From positions 3,100,001 to 3,164,000 of the forward strand of contig CP129291.1 of assembly GCA_030437565.1 (NCBI GenBank): a DNA stretch of 64,000 nt, written 5' to 3'. A program made the translations under genes and the position numbers. The DNA is from Terrilactibacillus sp. S3-3 (GTDB lineage: Bacteria > Bacillota > Bacilli > Bacillales > Sporolactobacillaceae). The notes beneath the pieces were generated by a model, which had not been told where the DNA came from, did not search any database, and worked only from the letters and a program-made list of their open reading frames with translations. Of the stretch, positions 62,146-64,000 are shown piece by piece. The stretch's first letter is position 1; each line of letters starts with the position of its first letter.

Positions 62146-62256
62146 CCCGCATTAACAGGCAGTAAGGCTCCCACCTAAAGGCGCCACATCCTGTGGGCAA
62201 GAGCTAACAATCAGTGGGGGGGGATGGAAGAAAACCCCCACTGGTTGAAGTTTCAC
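62146..62256. mobile_element. IS200/IS605-type non-autonomous element, copy 3 (shortened)
   Basis: Shares the left end (TTTAT then CCCGCATTAACAGGCAGTAA) and the right end (AACAATCAGTGGGG...CCCCCACTGGTTGAAG, TTTCAC then TTTAT) with copies 1 and 2, but the middle stem region is shortened by about 40 bp. G8 run at 62218-62225. Confidence 0.62.
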
Positions 62257-62504
62257 TTTATCAGAAACTGGGTGTCCTGAGCGCGATTCTGCCGTTCCAA
62301 GAAACACCTAAAGCTTCTTAAAAATATTTAACAAAGCCGATAGTGGGCTGTTCCAAAACTCTCCGCCTTCAGTCGCAACATCTATCCGGTATTTGAGAAG
62401 CTCGCCTCCGGTAAAATGAAACAGACATGTCCTCCTTTGTTTATTCTTATGATAAAGAAAACGCGGTGATGCCTACGTTCTGATGCTGTTGAACGAAAAG
62501 CAAA

Positions 62505-62555
62505 AATAGAGGCTGTCCCATCAGTCGCTTCTTGACCGATGAAACAGCCTCTATT
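62505..62555 (-). terminator. Terminator-like hairpin downstream of spoIIQ
   Basis: AATAGAGGCTGT pairs with ACAGCCTCTATT; TTTTTGCTTTT follows on the minus strand. About 210 bp after the spoIIQ stop. A small hairpin CAGCCGG/CCGGCTG lies closer, at 62740-62761. Confidence 0.6.
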
Positions 62556-62765
62556 GACTTTTAATATCAACATTTTCAAAGTTATTGGGATATTTCCAGT
62601 TCTTTTGTTGCCTAGAAAAGGACTGAAAGATTAAAAATTATCAGGGCATTAACAGCCATTTCTTAAAGATCGATTAGGACCGTTTCAAAATGAGGCTTTA
62701 ATACCCGTCCGCTTGACCAAAAACCTTTTTACAGGTGATCAGCCGGTCATTGTTCCGGCTGCAGC

Positions 62766-63605
62766 TCAGCTGTTGGCATTATCCTGACTGAGCGAGCTTT
62801 GATCACTTTTTGACTTCTGTTCGGTTTTGCCTTTTTCACTCGGTGCCTTTTGTTCTTCCGCTTTTTCTTTCGTCAATTTCTCAGCGCTTGTTGATTCCGT
62901 GCCTTTGTTTACATTTTTAAGATCACTACACCTTTTTTGAAAAATAAGCGACTGGATCAACAGGCACTCCGTTTTTGCGAATTTCAAAGTGAACGTTGAT
63001 GCCGGCTTTTTTATAAAAGGTTGAAGTCCCCGCCGTACCTAATTTATCGCCTTGGCTGACCGTTTGTCCAGGTTCGACGGATACGGATGAAAGACTTTCA
63101 TAAAGCGTGTCGACTCCGTTTTGATGCTTGAGTTGCACGACATAACCCAGAATACCATCTTTTTTCGCTTCCACGACTTTCCCGCTCATCGCTGCTTTTA
63201 CGGTAAACAATTGGCCATCCTTCGCACCAATATTAATGCCTGTATTTTGGACGTAGGTATGATCATAGTTTACAAGGGCCGCTTGCTGCTGTGCTTCTGT
63301 TCCTTTTACATCGTAAAATGGCTGGATCACTTCTACAGCGTTTTTATCCGCCACCGGCCATTTAAAGACTTCTTTTGAACCGTTGACAGGATACGCTTGC
63401 TTGTTTTGCTGGTATACAACGTCATTCTTCGCTTTCTTTTTGCTTGGTTATTTGAATGACTGGATTGCAACCACAGTACACCGGTCATAATCAACGCGGC
63501 GGCGCATAGATAGACAGCAGGATAAAACCAACGTTTTTTCAAGATTTTGCGCAAGTTGCTTTTAACTTCCTCGCGCTGTTGTCTTTCATCTTTGTTATCT
63601 GACAT
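62766..63605 (-). CDS. spoIIQ: SpoIIQ, forespore LytM-fold protein of the engulfment channel (frameshifted)
   Basis: About 280 residues. One membrane segment near residue 30 (VYLCAAALIMTGVLWLQSS) follows a basic cytoplasmic head. The LytM/M23-like domain reads NYDHTYVQNTGINIGAKDG, VKAAMSGKVVEAKKDG and AGINVHFEIRKNGVPVDP; the zinc His set is incomplete (NTGINIG), as in B. subtilis SpoIIQ. Ser/Glu-rich tail. Breaks near 63445, 63360 and 62930. ATG 63605 with GAGGTGA. Interacts with SpoIIIAH across the septum. Confidence 0.93.
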
Positions 63606-63624
63606 GTTATATCACCTCAGCTAC

Positions 63625-63654
63625 CATTTTGATCAGAATTCTCGTGATATATAC
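63625..63654 (-). promoter_or_regulatory. SigF-type promoter of spoIIQ
   Basis: On the minus strand GTATA (63650-63654), 15-bp spacer, then GATCAAAATG (63625-63634), matching the SigF consensus GYATA-N15-GGNNANAHTR at all but one position. spoIIQ is a known SigF-controlled gene. Confidence 0.8.
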
Positions 63655-64000
63655 ATAGAGAACAAAAAAAGATTTTTTTGGCGAGCGGCCGGCCGGAGAG
63701 CTTAGAGAGCTATGCCGCCCGCCTTCCGATATAAAAATCCGCCCGCTTCATTCAGCTGGTTAAAATAGGAGATTTTCAAATTTAAGAGACTTTTGTTCTA
63801 TAAGGAAGACTTCGGAGATCGAATGAGGCGGCCATGTTTGGGCGCCGAATTCTTGTTTGGAGACTCGAAATCCATTTGAGAGGTTTGCAATGCTTCGGCG
63901 GGCGCTTATAAGGGCGCGCCTCAGCTTCCTTCCTTTTAAGTGCTCCGGGATCATTTGGAGCGACCGGTTTCTTTTGGGAAGATAGAATCCAAGAATGAGA
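63655..64000. other. Right edge of window
   Basis: A minus-strand open frame (63760-63954) has no recognisable content. A GGCCGGCCGG dyad lies at 63687. Nothing else supported. Confidence 0.35.

Overview
The window looks like a chromosomal segment of an endospore-forming, flagellated member of the Bacillales. The evidence is spoIIQ, spoIIID, mbl, flhO, flhP and fabZ, in an arrangement close to that of Bacillus subtilis, plus a ywrA/B-C-D-like chromate transporter, Lrp and gamma-glutamyltransferase group. A Sporolactobacillaceae-like host would fit but cannot be proven here. Most long genes are interrupted by one-base frameshifts, many in A/T homopolymers. I read these mainly as sequencing or assembly errors, give whole-gene spans, and note the breaks.

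Layout: (1) 1-8.6 kb, minus strand: a polysaccharide operon with Wzz/BY-kinase, PHP tyrosine phosphatase, UDP-glucose dehydrogenase, GalU, priming sugar transferase, flippase, GT4 and polymerase. (2) 9.4-25 kb, accessory: three copies of an alpha/beta-hydrolase fused to a SARP/BTAD-type transcription activator, a family of small (about 86-99 aa) proteins usually divergent from them, an HprK-like kinase with an NTP_transf_5 nucleotidyltransferase, a MazEF-like pair, an IS256-family insertion, and a retropepsin pair. (3) 25.5-43.7 kb, minus strand: a C39-like peptidase, then a second polysaccharide locus (WecB, WecG/TagA-type transferase, two GTs, polymerase, flippase, third GT, WecC, second priming transferase, second BY-kinase and Wzz). 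It suggests an N-acetylmannosaminuronate-containing polymer. (4) 44-47 kb: a NERD nuclease-like gene set inside repeats. (5) 47.4-52 kb: fabZ, epuA-like, flhP, flhO, mbl, spoIIID. (6) 52-64 kb: a second NERD gene between repeat arrays, two chrA, ggt, a membrane protein with tandem operators, an Lrp regulator, a lipoprotein and spoIIQ with a SigF-type promoter.

The most striking signal is not a gene. About 8 kb of the window is tandem arrays with a period of about 21 bp (two helical turns). Each unit has a fixed core of about 13-15 nt and a variable part of about 7-8 nt. Several families share one core (GAACGCNYCATTT and the variant GAAGTCGCTCCATTT). The arrays occupy gene junctions of the second polysaccharide locus and flank both NERD/zinc-ribbon genes on both sides. 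I know of no described system that matches this. The other candidate novelty is the hydrolase-SARP fusion family: none of its three copies keeps a complete Ser-Asp-His triad, which suggests ligand-sensing regulators rather than enzymes.
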